Positions 27,781 through 37,036 of a stretch of DNA of 64,000 nucleotides are shown in pieces (within the stretch, counting starts at the first letter, position 1; the number at the start of each line of letters is the position of its first letter). The translations under genes were made by a program, and so were the position numbers. Under the pieces are notes generated by a model, which saw only the letters and a program-made list of their open reading frames with translations, did not search any database and was not told the DNA's origin. The DNA is taken from NCBI GenBank assembly GCA_050186825.1, contig JBFWYD010000031.1, positions 52,721 through 116,720 on the forward strand, written 5' to 3'. Source of the DNA: NORP233 sp050186825 (GTDB lineage Bacteria; Planctomycetota; J058).

Positions 27781-28227
27781 GTGGCGGCCAAGAAGAAGGC
27801 GACCAAGAAGAAGGCCTCGAAGCCGGCGACCAAGAAGGCCGCGGCGAAGCCGACCAAGAAGGCGGCGACCAAGAAGGCCACCACCAAGAAGGCCACCACC
27901 CAGAAGGCCACCACCCAGGAGGCCCCGAAGCCGGCCACCGAGCCCAAGCCGAAGACGACCAAGAAGAAGAAGGCCGCCAAGACCTCGGGCCGCTCGGGCT
28001 CGCTCTGGCGCGACCGCTACAAGGCCGAGTCGCTGGGCCCCTGGACCTGCCCCAAGTGCGGCCCGATCCCAGCCCGCCTCAACCCCTTCTACGGCGAGGA
28101 CGAGCGTCACCACTGCCCGATGGCGGAGTGCGACGCGATCGTGACCCTGCTCTCGAAGGAGGACCTCGAGCCCACCGAGCGCCGCGGCTCCTGGCCCCCG
28201 CAGCGGAACAAGAAGAAGAAGGCCTAG
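27781..28227 (+). CDS. Histone H1-like lysine/alanine-rich protein with C-terminal zinc-binding domain
   Basis: The protein has 148 residues and a GTG start. Residues 1-68 are a Lys/Ala/Thr/Pro tail (AAKKKATKKKASKPATKKAA and onward, KKATT repeats) like bacterial H1-type proteins that bind DNA through charge. Residues 70-125 form a compact domain with Cys90, Cys93, His110/His111, Cys112 and Cys117, a probable zinc site (WTCPKCG, HHCPMAECDA). The far C terminus is again basic. It is likely a nucleoid-associated protein in which the zinc module adds specificity or dimerisation. A good intrinsic terminator follows. Confidence 0.8.
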   Translation: MAAKKKATKKKASKPATKKAAAKPTKKAATKKATTKKATTQKATTQEAPKPATEPKPKTTKKKKAAKTSGRSGSLWRDRYKAESLGPWTCPKCGPIPARLNPFYGEDERHHCPMAECDAIVTLLSKEDLEPTERRGSWPPQRNKKKKA

Positions 28228-28245
28228 CGCGAGGCGCTGGTCCCT

Positions 28246-28269
28246 GCCCGAGCCCGCTCGGGCGGTTTT
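28246..28269 (+). terminator. Intrinsic terminator of the H1-like gene
   Basis: A perfect 7-base-pair stem (GCCCGAG/CTCGGGC) closes a CCCG loop and is followed by GGTTTT. It begins 18 bases after the H1-like gene stop. Confidence 0.75.
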
Positions 28270-28316
28270 ACGCTAGCCCTTCCACCTGCCCCTCCTGGCT
28301 TGAATGCTAGGAGGGC

Positions 28317-31300
28317 ATGAGCAAGCTGCGGCAGCGGCTGGCCGCCGAACAGACCACCCTGCTCCTCGACGGCTGCGGGCGCGTGCTCGCCCGCGGCGGC
28401 GTGCTCTCCCCCGCCCTCGGTGACCCGGCCCTCGGTGAGGACCTCCTCGCGACGCTCGGGGAGCGCGGCGCGGCCGGGCTGAGCGACCTCCGGCGCGACC
28501 TCGAGCGCTGTCTGGGCGGCGAGGCCGAGCGGACCGCGGGCCAGGGCGCGGGGCTGGCCTGGTCGCTGCAGCGCCTCGAGGGCGCGGGCGGCGCGAGCGT
28601 CTTGCTCGAGCTCAGCCCGCTGGTCGCGGGCCCGACCCACGAGGACGACGCGGAGCTCTTCCGGCGCATCTTCGAGCGGTCCATCGACGGGGTGGGCGTG
28701 CTCGACGCGCGCGACGGCACCTACCTGCTCCAGAACGACGCGCACCGCGAGCTCGTGGGCTACTCCGACCGGGAGCTCACGGGGCAGACGCCCGCGATCC
28801 ACCTCCACCCCGACGACGCGACCGCGGTGCTGCAGGCGCTCCAGGCCGAGGGCACCTTCCGCGGCGAGGTCCGCTCCACCGCGCGCGACGGGACCGCGCG
28901 CTGGATCGAGCTGGCCGCCTTCACCGTCCAGGACGAGGCGGGCGCGCCGCGCTACATGGTCGGGATCAAGCGCGACGCCACCCCGCGCCGCCGCGCCGAG
29001 GAGGCCGGGCGCCTGCGCCAGGGCCTGCGCGAGACCGTCCACTCCCTGCTCACCTGGAGCCGCTCGGACCTCGCGCTGCGCGCGCAGCTCCAGGGCGCGC
29101 TGATGGAGCTGCTGCTCGTCCCCTGGCTCGAGCTCTCGCCCTACGGCGCGGTGTTCCTGACCGAGCCCGACGGCGCGGACCCGGAGGTGCTGCTCCGCGC
29201 CGCGGCCACGAACTTCTCGCCCGAGGTCGACCGCCTGCGCTGGAGCGCAGGGCGCGCGACCACGCTCGCCGGGGAGCCCGTGCCCGACCCACAGCCCGAG
29301 CGCCTGCTCTGGGCCCCGCTCGAGCTCGGCGAGCAGCTCCAGGGCCTGCTCGTCGTCCGCAGCCGCGGCGAGCCCAGCCCGCTCCAGCGTCACTCGCTGG
29401 GGGCGCTCGCGGGGGCGCTCGCGGGCATGGTCGCCCGGCGGCGCGCCCTGGACGCGCTCGAGGAGAGCCAGCGCCGCTTCTCCGAGCTCGCCACCAGCAT
29501 CCCCGGCGTGGTCTACCAGTACGAGCTCCGCCCCGACGGCAGCGCCAGCTTCCCGCTCGTGAGCGACTCCGCCGAGGCGCTCCTGGGGCTCTCGCCGGCC
29601 CTGATCCAGGCCGACGCCAGCCTGGCCTTCCAGCGCATCCATCCGGACGACCTCCCGGGCCTCTACGAGTCGATCCGCGTCTCGGCCGAGCAGCTCACGA
29701 CCTGGACCTACGAGTACCGGCACCTGCTCCCCAGCGGCGAGCAGCGCTGGCACCGCGGCGTGAGCAACCCCCGCCGGCTGGCCAACGGGGCCGTGCGCTG
29801 GAGCGGCGTGATCGTCGACATCACCGACCGCCACGAGGGCGAGCAGGAGCTGCGCCTGGCCAAGGAGGCCGCGGAGGCGGCGACCCGGGCCAAGTCCCGC
29901 TTCCTGGCCAACGTCAGCCACGAGCTGCGGACCCCCATGAACGCGGTGATCGGCATGGCCGAGCTGCTCCTGGGCACCGCGCTCGACGGCTCCCAGCTGG
30001 AGTACGCCGAGACGATCCGCGCCAGCGCGGACTCGCTCCTGCTGCTGATCGACGACCTGCTGGATGTGACGCGCGTCGAGCAGGACCGCCTCGAGCTCGA
30101 GCTCGCGCCCTGCGACCCGCGCGCGCTGGTCGAGGGCGCGCTGGCGGAGCTGGCCGAGCGGGCCGCCCGCAAGGGGCTGGCGCTGGCGTCGATCTTCGAG
30201 GGCCCGGTCCCCGGGCGCGTGGTCGCCGACCGCGGCCGGCTGCGCCAGGTGCTGGTCAACCTGCTCAGCAACGCGGTCAAGTTCACGGCCGCAGGGGAGG
30301 TGGTCGTCGCCATGCGCGCCACGCCGCGCCCGGGGAGCGAGCGCGGGCTCTTGCTCGAGCTCTCGGTGCGCGACACCGGAATGGGGATCGCGGCCGAGCG
30401 GATGCACCTCCTGTTCGAGCCCTTCCGCCAGCTCGAGGACGAGCCCCAGGAGGGCACGGGCCTGGGCCTGGCGATCTGCAGCGGGCTGGTCGGGCTGATG
30501 GGCGGCCGGATCTGGTGCGAGAGCGAGCCGGGGCGCGGCTCGGTGTTCAGCTTCACCTGCCCGGTCGAGCCCGACGGCGCGCACGAGCCGCAGCGGCCCG
30601 GCAGCGGGGCGCTGCCGCGGCTGCGGGCGCGCGAGGTGGCGCTCGTGGTCGGCAACGAGGCCGAGCGGCGGATGCTCGAGCAGCAGTGCGAGCGCTGGGG
30701 CCTGCACGCGCACCCCTGCGCCGACCTGGCCGCCGCCGCGCCGCTGCTCCAGGAGCCCGAGCCCGCGGTCGAGCTCCTGCTCCTCGACGCCAGCCCCGAG
30801 CACCTGGCGGCGCTCGAGCGCGCGCCGTGCGCGGTCCCGGTGGCGCTGCTCCTGACCGTGCGTCAGGCGGCCCCCACCCCGGCGCAGGCCGAGGCCCTGG
30901 GCGTCGTGGGCAACCTGCGCAAGCCGGTGCGCCTCGAGGCGCTCCTGGCGCTGTTCGGCGAGCAGCTCGCCGCGAGCGCGCCCCGGCCTGGCACGCCGCC
31001 CCCGGCCGCCCTGGCCGCGAGCCTGCCGCTGCGGGTCCTGGTGGTCGAGGACCACCGCCTGAACCAGCGCGTCGTGACCCACCAGCTCGCGCACCTCGGC
31101 TATCGGGCCGCCCTGGCGGGCGACGGGCTCGAGGCGGTGCGCCTGGTCGAGCAGGAGCCCTTCGACCTGGTCCTGATGGACGTCCAGATGCCGCGCCTGA
31201 ACGGGCTCGAGGCCACGCGCCGGATCCGCGAGCTGCTCCGCCCCGGCCCGCGCATCGTGGCCATGACCGCCAGCGCCTCGGCCGAGGACCGGCGCGCCTG

Positions 31301-31715
31301 CCTGCGCGCGGGCATGGACGCCTACCTGGCCAAGCCGGTCCGGCTGGGCGCCCTCGAGGCCGTGCTGGAGGAGCTGTTCCGCGACCCGCCCGCGCTCGAC
31401 CTCGAGCACCTCGAGCGCCTGCAGGCCGCGGGCGGCGCCCGGCATCCGCGCCTGGTCGAGGAGCTGGTGCAGGTCTTCCTCGAGGACGCGCCCGAGCTGT
31501 TCGCCGAGGTCCAGCACGCGCCCGCGGGCCCGGCCTTGGCGCGCGCGACGCACGCCCTGCGCGGCGCCTGCCTCAACCTGGGCGGGGCCGAGGTTGCGCG
31601 GGTGTGCGCCGACCTCGAGCGCTTCGCCGGGCGCGGCGAGCTGCGCGCGCAGCTCCAGGCGCAGGTCGAGCGCGAGCTCGAGCGCATGCTCGCGCAGCTC
31701 CGCGCCCGTCGCTGA
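28317..31715 (+). CDS. Hybrid sensor histidine kinase with two PAS, two receiver and one Hpt domain
   Basis: The protein has 1132 residues. PAS 1 is at about 113-230 (SIDGVGVLDARDGTYLLQND); 235-380 looks GAF-like (APLELGEQLQGLLVVRS); PAS 2 is at 387-515. HisKA carries His535 (NVSHELRTPMN), and HATPase at 640-760 has NLLSNAVKFT, DTGMGI and GTGLGLAI. A first receiver (about 775-890) is degenerate: acceptor site LLLLDAS but poor surroundings. The second (about 905-1020) is canonical with Asp955 (LMDVQMP) and a KPVR lysine. Hpt at 1030-1120 has His1079 (THALRGACLNLG). No membrane segment is seen, so it is probably a cytoplasmic phosphorelay hub. The output regulator is not nearby. Confidence 0.92.
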   Translation: MSKLRQRLAAEQTTLLLDGCGRVLARGGVLSPALGDPALGEDLLATLGERGAAGLSDLRRDLERCLGGEAERTAGQGAGLAWSLQRLEGAGGASVLLELSPLVAGPTHEDDAELFRRIFERSIDGVGVLDARDGTYLLQNDAHRELVGYSDRELTGQTPAIHLHPDDATAVLQALQAEGTFRGEVRSTARDGTARWIELAAFTVQDEAGAPRYMVGIKRDATPRRRAEEAGRLRQGLRETVHSLLTWSRSDLALRAQLQGALMELLLVPWLELSPYGAVFLTEPDGADPEVLLRAAATNFSPEVDRLRWSAGRATTLAGEPVPDPQPERLLWAPLELGEQLQGLLVVRSRGEPSPLQRHSLGALAGALAGMVARRRALDALEESQRRFSELATSIPGVVYQYELRPDGSASFPLVSDSAEALLGLSPALIQADASLAFQRIHPDDLPGLYESIRVSAEQLTTWTYEYRHLLPSGEQRWHRGVSNPRRLANGAVRWSGVIVDITDRHEGEQELRLAKEAAEAATRAKSRFLANVSHELRTPMNAVIGMAELLLGTALDGSQLEYAETIRASADSLLLLIDDLLDVTRVEQDRLELELAPCDPRALVEGALAELAERAARKGLALASIFEGPVPGRVVADRGRLRQVLVNLLSNAVKFTAAGEVVVAMRATPRPGSERGLLLELSVRDTGMGIAAERMHLLFEPFRQLEDEPQEGTGLGLAICSGLVGLMGGRIWCESEPGRGSVFSFTCPVEPDGAHEPQRPGSGALPRLRAREVALVVGNEAERRMLEQQCERWGLHAHPCADLAAAAPLLQEPEPAVELLLLDASPEHLAALERAPCAVPVALLLTVRQAAPTPAQAEALGVVGNLRKPVRLEALLALFGEQLAASAPRPGTPPPAALAASLPLRVLVVEDHRLNQRVVTHQLAHLGYRAALAGDGLEAVRLVEQEPFDLVLMDVQMPRLNGLEATRRIRELLRPGPRIVAMTASASAEDRRACLRAGMDAYLAKPVRLGALEAVLEELFRDPPALDLEHLERLQAAGGARHPRLVEELVQVFLEDAPELFAEVQHAPAGPALARATHALRGACLNLGGAEVARVCADLERFAGRGELRAQLQAQVERELERMLAQLRARR

Positions 31716-31858
31716 GGTCGCTGGTCGCCGCGCGCCGAGAACCCTGACCGCTCCGTCCGCCGCAGGGCCTCCCCCGCGCGAGAGGGCCGCCCCTCCCTGT
31801 GATAGAACCCTGGCCCGCCCGGCCCTACCGTGGCCAGGGCCCAACGGACGGAGGCGCC

Positions 31859-33406
31859 GTGTCGGCCGAGTCCCCCGTAGACCGTCTGGAGCGGATGCGC
31901 CGCGAGGCCCTCGAGGGCGGCGGCGCCAAGCGCCTGGCGGCGCAGCACGCCAAGGGCAAGCTCAGCGCGCGCGAGCGCATCGACCTCCTGGTCGACCCCG
32001 GGACCTTCGAGGAGCTCGACGCCTTCGTCCGCCACCGCTGCCGCGACTTCGGCATGGAGGAGACCAAGGTCCTCGGCGACGGCGTGATCACCGGGCACGC
32101 GCGCGTGGACGGGCGGCGCGTGTTCCTCTTCTCCCAGGACTTCACCGTGCTCGGCGGCTCGCTGTCGGGGGCCTACGCGGCCAAGGTCGTGAAGATCATG
32201 GACATGGCGCTCAAGGCGGGTGTGCCCCTGGTCGGCCTCAACGACTCGGGCGGGGCGCGCATCCAGGAGGGCGTCGAGAGCCTGGGCGGCTACGCCGACA
32301 TCTTCCTCCGCAACGTGCTCTCCTCGGGCGTCGTCCCCCAGATCTCGGCCGTGCTCGGCCCCTGCGCCGGCGGCGCGGTCTACTCGCCCGCGATCACCGA
32401 CTTCACCTGCATGGTCGAGGACACGTCCTACATGTACGTGACCGGCCCGAGCGTGGTGAAGACGGTCACCGGCGAGGAGGTCGACCACGACGGCCTGGGC
32501 GGCCCCGAGGTCCACGCCCGCACCAGCGGCGTGGCCCACTTCAGCCGCCCCGACGACGCGAGCTGCCTGGCGCTCGTCCGCCAGCTGCTCTCCTACCTGC
32601 CCTCGAACAACGCCGACGACCCGCCCCGCGCCGAGGTCCGCGAGCCCGAGGGCGACGCGCTCGAGCTCGACCGCCTGGTCCCGCTCGACCCGAGCAAGCC
32701 CTACGACATCAAGGACGTGGTCCGGCGCGTGGTCGACGAGGGCAGCTTCCTCGAGGTCCAGGCCGACCACGCGATGAACATCGTGGTCGGCTTCGCGCGC
32801 CTGGGCGGGCGCAGCGTGGGGATCATCGGCAACCAGCCGAACCACCTCTCGGGCGTGCTCGACATCCGGGCCTCGATCAAGGCCGCCCGCTTCGTGCGCA
32901 CCTGCGACTGCTTCAACGTCCCGCTGGTGACCTTCGTGGACGTGCCCGGCTTCATGCCCGGCCGCGACCAGGAGTTCGGCGGGATCATCAAGCACGGCGC
33001 CAAGCTGCTCTACGCCTACTGCGAGGCCACCGTCCCCAAGCTGACCGTGATCACGCGCAAGGCCTACGGCGGCGCCTACGACGTCATGAGCAGCAAGCAC
33101 ATCCGCGGCGACCTGAACTACGGCTGGCCCTCGGCGCAGATCGCGGTCATGGGCGCCAAGGGCGCGGTCGAGATCATCTTCCGGCGCGAGATCCTGGCGG
33201 CCAAGGACCCCGAGGCCGAGCTCCAGCGCCTGACCCAGGACTACGAGGACCGCTTCCTCAACCCCTACGCGGCGGCCGAGCGCGGCTACCTCGACGCGGT
33301 GATCCACCCCCACGAGACGCGCGCGCGCCTGATCTCGGGGCTGGAGCTGCTCGAGACCAAGCGCGACCAGAACCCGCCGCGCAAGCACGGGAACATTCCC
33401 CTCTAG
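31859..33406 (+). CDS. pccB: Acyl-CoA carboxylase carboxyltransferase (propionyl-CoA carboxylase beta-type)
   Basis: The protein has 515 residues. I chose GTG 31859 for the GGAGG five bases upstream. The whole protein aligns with the single-chain carboxyltransferase of propionyl-CoA/acetyl-CoA carboxylases: KLSARERIDLLVDPGTF, SQDFTVLGGSLSG, GLNDSGGARIQEG, the GPCAGGAVYSPA oxyanion site, and in the second half VDVPGFMPG and AYGGAYDVMSSKH. It transfers carboxyl from carboxybiotin to propionyl-CoA (giving methylmalonyl-CoA), or to another short acyl-CoA. It is the first gene of a three-gene operon with biotin carboxylase and biotin carrier. Substrate preference cannot be read with certainty. Confidence 0.95.
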   Translation: MSAESPVDRLERMRREALEGGGAKRLAAQHAKGKLSARERIDLLVDPGTFEELDAFVRHRCRDFGMEETKVLGDGVITGHARVDGRRVFLFSQDFTVLGGSLSGAYAAKVVKIMDMALKAGVPLVGLNDSGGARIQEGVESLGGYADIFLRNVLSSGVVPQISAVLGPCAGGAVYSPAITDFTCMVEDTSYMYVTGPSVVKTVTGEEVDHDGLGGPEVHARTSGVAHFSRPDDASCLALVRQLLSYLPSNNADDPPRAEVREPEGDALELDRLVPLDPSKPYDIKDVVRRVVDEGSFLEVQADHAMNIVVGFARLGGRSVGIIGNQPNHLSGVLDIRASIKAARFVRTCDCFNVPLVTFVDVPGFMPGRDQEFGGIIKHGAKLLYAYCEATVPKLTVITRKAYGGAYDVMSSKHIRGDLNYGWPSAQIAVMGAKGAVEIIFRREILAAKDPEAELQRLTQDYEDRFLNPYAAAERGYLDAVIHPHETRARLISGLELLETKRDQNPPRKHGNIPL

Positions 33407-33420
33407 GGAGGCCAGCGCCC

Positions 33421-34932
33421 ATGCGCATCGACACCGTGCTGATCGCCAACCGCGGCGAGATCGCCGTGCGCGTGATCCGCGCCTGCCGCGAGACCGGGCG
33501 CCGGGCCGTCGCGGTCTACTCCGAGGCCGACGCCCACGCCCTGCACGTGCGTCTGGCCGACCAGGCCGTGTGCATAGGCCCGCCCGAGGCGGCCAAGAGC
33601 TACCTCGACGTCCAGAAGATCATCGCGGCGGCCAAGGCCACGGGCGCCCAGGCCGTGCACCCGGGCTACGGCTTCCTGGCCGAGCGGGCGGAGGCCGCGC
33701 GCGCGGTCGAGGACGCGGGGCTGATCTGGATCGGCCCGCGCCCCGACACGATCGCGGAGCTGGGGGACAAGCTGAGCGCGCGCGCGATCGCGGTCGAGGC
33801 CAAGGTCCCGCTCGCGCCCGGGAGCGACGGCCCGGTCAGCCTCGAGAACGTGGGCGCCGTGGCCGAGGCGGTGGGCTTCCCGCTCCTGCTCAAGGCCACC
33901 GGCGGCGGCGGCGGCAAGGGGATCCGCCGCGTGCTCCGCCCCGAGGACCTGGCCGGCGCGCTCGAGCGCGCCCAGGGCGAGGCCCGGAGCGCCTTCGGCA
34001 CCGGCGACGTCTACGTCGAGGGCCTGGTCTCGCCGGCGCGGCACATCGAGGTCCAGATCCTCGGCGACGGCAACGGCCGGGCGATCCACCTCAACGAGCG
34101 CGAGTGCTCGCTCCAGCGCCGCCAGCAGAAGGTGGTCGAGGAGACCCCCTCGCCCTTCGTGACCCCGGCGCTGCGCGCGCGGATGGGCGCCGCCGCCGTG
34201 GCCCTGGCCGAGCGCGTCCGCTACCGCGGCGCCGGCACGGTCGAGTTCCTGGTCGACGAGTCGGGCGCCTTCTTCTTCCTCGAGGTCAACGCCCGGCTCC
34301 AGGTCGAGCACCCCGTGACGGAGTGGATCACCGGCGTGGACCTGGTCCGCGCCCAGCTCCACGTGGCCGAGACGGGCACCCTCCCCCTCGAGCAGGACGA
34401 GATCGGCATCCACGGCCACGCCATCGAGCTGCGGGTCAACGCCGAGGACCCCCAGGCCGGCTACACGCCCTCGGTCGGCCGCGTGCACGGGCTGCGCATC
34501 CCCGGCGGCCCCTTCGTGCGCGTCGACACCGCGCTCCAGGAGGGCGACGAGGTCACCCCCTACTACGACTCGCTGGTCGCCAAGCTGGCGGTGTGGGGGG
34601 TGGACCGGCGCCAGGCCCTCGAGCGCTGGGCCGCGGCCGCGCGCGCCTTCCACCTGGGCGGGATCGAGACCACGCTGCCCCTGGTCGAGCGCCTGGTCGA
34701 CGACGAGGACTTCCAGGCCGGCCGCTTCCACACCGGCTGGCTCGAGCCCTGGACCGAGCGGCTCGAGGACCGCCCCCTCTCGCGCGAGGAGCGCGAGCTG
34801 GTCGCGGTGGCCGCCGCGCTCAAGGCGCACGCCGCCGGCCAGGGCGCACGCCTGCTGACCCCCGGCGCCAGCGCGGGCCCGAGCCCGTGGGTGCTCTTGG
34901 GCCGCGCCGACCGCCTGCGGGTCCGGGGCTAG
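33421..34932 (+). CDS. accC: Biotin carboxylase subunit
   Basis: The protein has 503 residues and an ATG start 14 bases after the carboxyltransferase gene. The biotin carboxylase N-terminal domain begins IDTVLIANRGEIAVRVIRAC. The ATP-grasp domain shows the glycine loop KATGGGGGKGIRR, HIEVQILGD, ERECSLQRR and the metal site FLEVNARLQVEHPVTE. The C-terminal domain follows (GHAIELRVNAEDP). It makes carboxybiotin from ATP, bicarbonate and the biotin carrier encoded next. At this length it is a stand-alone subunit, not the fused alpha chain of mitochondrial PCC. Confidence 0.96.
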   Translation: MRIDTVLIANRGEIAVRVIRACRETGRRAVAVYSEADAHALHVRLADQAVCIGPPEAAKSYLDVQKIIAAAKATGAQAVHPGYGFLAERAEAARAVEDAGLIWIGPRPDTIAELGDKLSARAIAVEAKVPLAPGSDGPVSLENVGAVAEAVGFPLLLKATGGGGGKGIRRVLRPEDLAGALERAQGEARSAFGTGDVYVEGLVSPARHIEVQILGDGNGRAIHLNERECSLQRRQQKVVEETPSPFVTPALRARMGAAAVALAERVRYRGAGTVEFLVDESGAFFFLEVNARLQVEHPVTEWITGVDLVRAQLHVAETGTLPLEQDEIGIHGHAIELRVNAEDPQAGYTPSVGRVHGLRIPGGPFVRVDTALQEGDEVTPYYDSLVAKLAVWGVDRRQALERWAAAARAFHLGGIETTLPLVERLVDDEDFQAGRFHTGWLEPWTERLEDRPLSREERELVAVAAALKAHAAGQGARLLTPGASAGPSPWVLLGRADRLRVRG

Positions 34933-34942
34933 GAGGACCGCC

Positions 34943-35470
34943 GTGCACTACCGCGTCGAAGTCCAGGGCGAGACCTTCGAGGTCGAGCTGAGCGAGGACG
35001 GCCAGGGCCTGGCGGCCCGCATCGGCCAGGGCGAGTTCGCCCCGGTCAACCTCGAGCCCGCCCCGGCCCCGCTGCACCAGCTCGCCTGGGGCGCGCGCCG
35101 CGCCGCGCTCCGCCTCGAGGAGCACCCCCACGAGCCGGGCGTGCTGCGCATCGCGCTGCCCGGCCGCGGCGTCCTGAACGTCGAGCCCCTCGACGCCCGC
35201 GCCGTGGCCGCCGGCGAGGGCCGCGCCGCGAGCAAGGCCAAGGGCCCGGGCGTGCAGCGCAGCCCCATGCCCGGCGTCGTGATCGAGGTCCGCGTGGCCG
35301 CCGGCCAGGAGGTCCAGAAGGGCCAGATCCTGCTGATCCTCGAGGCCATGAAGATGCAGAACGAGATCCGCGCCGAGCGCCCCGGCGTCGTCTCCGCCGT
35401 CCACGTCAGCGCCGGCCAGGCCGTCGCCGGCGGGGCAAAGCTCTTGGAGTACGCCGCCCTGGCGGAGTAG
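34943..35470 (+). CDS. Biotin carboxyl carrier protein
   Basis: The protein has 175 residues and a GTG start 10 bases after the biotin carboxylase stop. An N-terminal region (1-100) is followed by a biotinyl domain (105-172) with the EAMKM site; Lys137 is the biotin attachment residue. The flanking PMPGVVIEV and AGQEVQKGQILLILEAMKM are typical. It shuttles carboxyl groups between the two preceding gene products. The three separate subunits resemble the propionyl-CoA carboxylase arrangement of many bacteria. Confidence 0.94.
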   Translation: MHYRVEVQGETFEVELSEDGQGLAARIGQGEFAPVNLEPAPAPLHQLAWGARRAALRLEEHPHEPGVLRIALPGRGVLNVEPLDARAVAAGEGRAASKAKGPGVQRSPMPGVVIEVRVAAGQEVQKGQILLILEAMKMQNEIRAERPGVVSAVHVSAGQAVAGGAKLLEYAALAE

Positions 35471-35497
35471 CGGGTCGCGATCCCAGACGGAGAGCGG

Positions 35498-35599
35498 ATG
35501 GCGACTCGCGCGGAGTTCCTGAGAGAGAGCTGGGGCAGCCTGATCGACTCCAACCTCGGCGAAGGCTGGATGTCTGCGGGCCGAAGTAGGCCGAAGTAG
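35498..35599 (+). CDS. Very short open frame after the carboxylase operon
   Basis: A 33-residue frame starts at ATG 35498 with GGAGAGC just before it: MATRAEFLRESWGSLIDSNL and on to AGRSRPK. It is preceded by sequence of ordinary spacer type and ends in a tandem CCGAAGTAGG repeat (35581-35600). It could be a small peptide gene or the 5' end of a gene that has been lost. Its helical, amphipathic start makes coding plausible but unproven. Confidence 0.3.
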   Translation: MATRAEFLRESWGSLIDSNLGEGWMSAGRSRPK

Positions 35600-35742
35600 G
35601 CGGACGCCTCCCCTCCGTGGGATCGTCCCGTGCGCGTCCCAGCGTCCCTTTCAGCTCCTGCTCATCGCGCGCAACGAGGCGGCGGAAGCCCCGCGCGCGC
35701 CGGGCTCCGCCGTCCTGGCGCGGGCCTTGCACCGCGTCGCAC

Positions 35743-36984
35743 ATGATCCGCCCTGCGCTGCTCGTCCCCTGCCTGCTCCTCCCTTGGGTGTGCGCCGCGC
35801 AGACCGTCACTCCCGCGGCCGGTCACTACCGCGTCGAGGGCACCGACCAGGAGCTCGGGGTCTACACGGCGCGGGTGGAGCTCGACGCGCAGGGGCGGCT
35901 CTCGGGTGAGGCGCGCTTCGCGGACGGGGCCGAGGGCGCGCTGAGCGGGCGCGCCCGCGCGGGGCGTGACGGGCGGCTCGAGGTGGCGGCCACGCTCAGC
36001 AAGGAGGTCGAGGACCGCCGCGGCCTGAGCGGCGTGCTGGCCCACGTGGGCGTGCATCGCCAGCGGACCCTCAGCCGGGCGGGGTCGACCCGCTACCGCG
36101 CGCTCGGCGACGGCTGGATCGGCGCCTACCTGGCCCGCGGGCAAGAGGACGAGCGGCGCGGGGTCGAGCGCTGGGCGCGGCTCTCGGCCGAGGTCACCGT
36201 GAAGCTCCGGGTCATGACCTGGAACGTGCTCGGCTTCAAGACGAGCTGGGCCTCGCGCGAGGGCAAGCTCGCGGCCGTGATCCGGCGCGAGGCCCCGGAC
36301 GTCCTCTGCCTCGAGGAGGTCAACGGCGTGACCCGCGGCCGCGGGACGCAGGCCGCGCGGCTGGCCAAGGCCGCCGGCGGCTACGAGGTGGTCTTCGAGG
36401 GCGCGCGCAGCCGGACCTTCCTCGGCCTGGGCTGGGAGGGGAACGCGATCCTGGCCCGCGGCAAGGTCCTCGAGCGCGCCCGCTTCGAGCTGCCCTCGGG
36501 CCCCGCCGAGCTGCACGCCCTCGGCCGCGTGGTCGTCCACGCCCGCGTCGAGCTCCGCCCCGGCGTCTGCCTCGACGTGTTCGCCACGCATCTCCACCAG
36601 AAGCAGGACGACGCAGGCAAGGCGCACCGCCTCGACCAGGGCCAGGCCTTCCTGGCCTGGCTCCGCGGCCGCCCCGACCGCGGCCCACGCTTCATCGCGG
36701 GCGACTTCAATGAGGCCCCCGGCGGCAAGCTCGTCCCGCTCCTGATCGGCCAGGGCGGCTTCCTCGACGGCTGGGCCGCCGCCAATCCGGGCCAGACCGG
36801 CGGCACCTCCTCCACGGGCCGCCGGATCGACTACCTCTTCTTCCAGGACCCCGCCCGCCGCAAGCGCGCCCGCGTGCTCCGCGCCTGGACCGTCGGCCCC
36901 AACGAGCGCGGCGACGAGGGCCCGATGCTCTCGGACCACCGCGGGATCGTGGCCGACGTCGAGCTCACCCTGCCGCGGAGCTGA
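35743..36984 (+). CDS. Secreted endonuclease/exonuclease/phosphatase (EEP) family protein
   Basis: The protein has 413 residues. The ATG at 35743 gives a signal peptide (RPALLVPCLLLPWVCAAQ); the open frame extends upstream without a signal. Residues 20-155 form a beta-rich N-terminal domain I do not recognise. The EEP domain at 160-410 has RVMTWNVLGFK (Asn ligand), VLCLEEVNG (metal Glu), ATHLHQK, FIAGDFNEAP and MLSDHRGIVADVEL (catalytic Asp-His). The superfamily hydrolyses phosphodiesters in DNA, sphingomyelin or phosphoinositides. With a signal peptide the likely roles are extracellular nuclease or lipid phosphodiesterase. It converges with the cyclic-nucleotide gene. Confidence 0.9.
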   Translation: MIRPALLVPCLLLPWVCAAQTVTPAAGHYRVEGTDQELGVYTARVELDAQGRLSGEARFADGAEGALSGRARAGRDGRLEVAATLSKEVEDRRGLSGVLAHVGVHRQRTLSRAGSTRYRALGDGWIGAYLARGQEDERRGVERWARLSAEVTVKLRVMTWNVLGFKTSWASREGKLAAVIRREAPDVLCLEEVNGVTRGRGTQAARLAKAAGGYEVVFEGARSRTFLGLGWEGNAILARGKVLERARFELPSGPAELHALGRVVVHARVELRPGVCLDVFATHLHQKQDDAGKAHRLDQGQAFLAWLRGRPDRGPRFIAGDFNEAPGGKLVPLLIGQGGFLDGWAAANPGQTGGTSSTGRRIDYLFFQDPARRKRARVLRAWTVGPNERGDEGPMLSDHRGIVADVELTLPRS

Positions 36985-37036
36985 GCGACCCGCTCCTCCC
37001 CTGACCGCTGGTGTCGAGCGACGGAGCGGAGCGCGA

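Noticed and set aside
28224..31844. A 1206-residue minus-strand open frame opposite the hybrid histidine kinase
   Set aside because: The plus strand encodes all catalytic motifs of a known family; the antisense product shows none.
31859..35470. Acetyl-CoA carboxylase for fatty acid synthesis
   Set aside because: The carboxyltransferase is a single 515-residue chain of the propionyl-CoA type rather than separate AccA and AccD subunits; acetyl-CoA as a side substrate cannot be excluded.
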